Positions 30,409 to 30,842 of a DNA stretch of 30,842 nt are shown here, in pieces; position 1 is the first letter of the stretch, and every line of letters starts with the position of its first letter. The notes under the pieces are model-generated. The model saw only the letters and a program-made list of their open reading frames with translations, had not been told where the DNA came from and searched no databases. The DNA lies in the NCBI GenBank assembly GCA_000934455.1, contig KN882209.1, forward strand, positions 156,671 through 187,512. Reading direction: 5' to 3'. A program made the translations under genes and the position numbers. This stretch comes from Apostichopus parvimensis (taxonomy: Eukaryota; Echinodermata; Holothuroidea; Aspidochirotida; Stichopodidae).

Positions 30409-30842
30409 CTTTTTGAATGAATACAACGGACAAAAAAGACATATTTAATAAGCGGAAACATTAGTTATTTCCCTTAAGTATGAAATAAAACTCTATAATT
30501 ATGATCAAGTTCACAAATTTTCATGATTTGAATATAAGAAGACATGCAAACTTCAAGGGACAAAGTAACAAAATTCATTACCTCAAATTGCTGAAGCATT
30601 AAATTAGTCCTCAGGCTTTTAACATACCTAAGAGAGATTTTAAAATCCCATTCTGTATCAATATATAAAAGGAAACTAACTACAATGGAACAAACATTAA
30701 CAAAATGTGTTAACTAAAACTGAATTCTCTTGGGTGGATATGGAAAGTCATGTCCTTTAAAAGTACACATCACATGTCTTAACATGAATATTTGAGTCTA
30801 TGACCCTACTAGTACAAATAACATGTCTTAACATGATATTTG
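30409..30842. other. Intron or upstream part of the sushi gene, with a tandem repeat at the edge
   Basis: A 49-bp tandem repeat begins at 30762 and runs off the window: AGTACA starts at 30762 and 30811, and ACATGTCTTAACATGA recurs at 30772-30787 and 30821-30836. Nothing else recognised. Confidence 0.65.

Overview
This is eukaryotic, AT-rich, intron-containing DNA with a dense repeat load. The spliced genes, a deuterostome-style tRNA-derived SINE, CCCTAA-like motifs and recurring TAGGCCTA palindromes suggest a marine invertebrate deuterostome, probably an echinoderm. That assignment is inference; nothing in the window fixes the species.

Layout. (1) 186-8885, + strand: ten consecutive exons of a saccharopine dehydrogenase-like oxidoreductase (SCCPDH). 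They join in frame through GT-AG introns down to the stop; the N-terminal exons lie left of the window. Its introns hold a complete non-autonomous hAT element with an intact 8-bp target duplication, a large CAT/CGT microsatellite, a segment bounded by 16-bp inverted repeats and smaller repeats. (2) 8896-14299: non-coding, with two minisatellites of 28-bp and 20-bp units, both showing a 140-bp higher-order period. (3) 14344-16597, - strand: the last three exons of a second SCCPDH paralogue, convergent with the first, about 73% identical over the shared 119 residues, with identical exon lengths and phases. Its upstream exons were not found. (4) 16630-16956: a tRNA-derived SINE. (5) 17155-24785: a roughly 7.6-kb DNA transposon with diverged terminal inverted repeats of about 140 bp and flanking TA dinucleotides. 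It carries one three-exon gene on the - strand. The protein combines two Cys/His modules, an RNase H-like transposase core, a complete XPG/FEN1-like nuclease and a C-terminal CXC-type cysteine cluster, which resembles the XPG-bearing lineage of Academ transposons. Two single-base frameshifts interrupt its large exon. A small inverted-repeat element packed with telomere-like CCTAA motifs is nested in its first intron. (6) 25339-30408, - strand: three phase 1-1 sushi/CCP exons of a gene that continues right of the window. The large intron between them holds a 5'-truncated, frameshifted non-LTR retrotransposon and a tandem repeat carrying DR1 nuclear-receptor-type motifs.

The host genes are SCCPDH, its partial paralogue and the sushi-domain gene; there is no sign that they act together. 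The rest is transposon-derived or simple repeat. The most interesting object is the transposon at 17155-24785, because one locus shows termini, promoter region, splice structure and multi-domain protein together.
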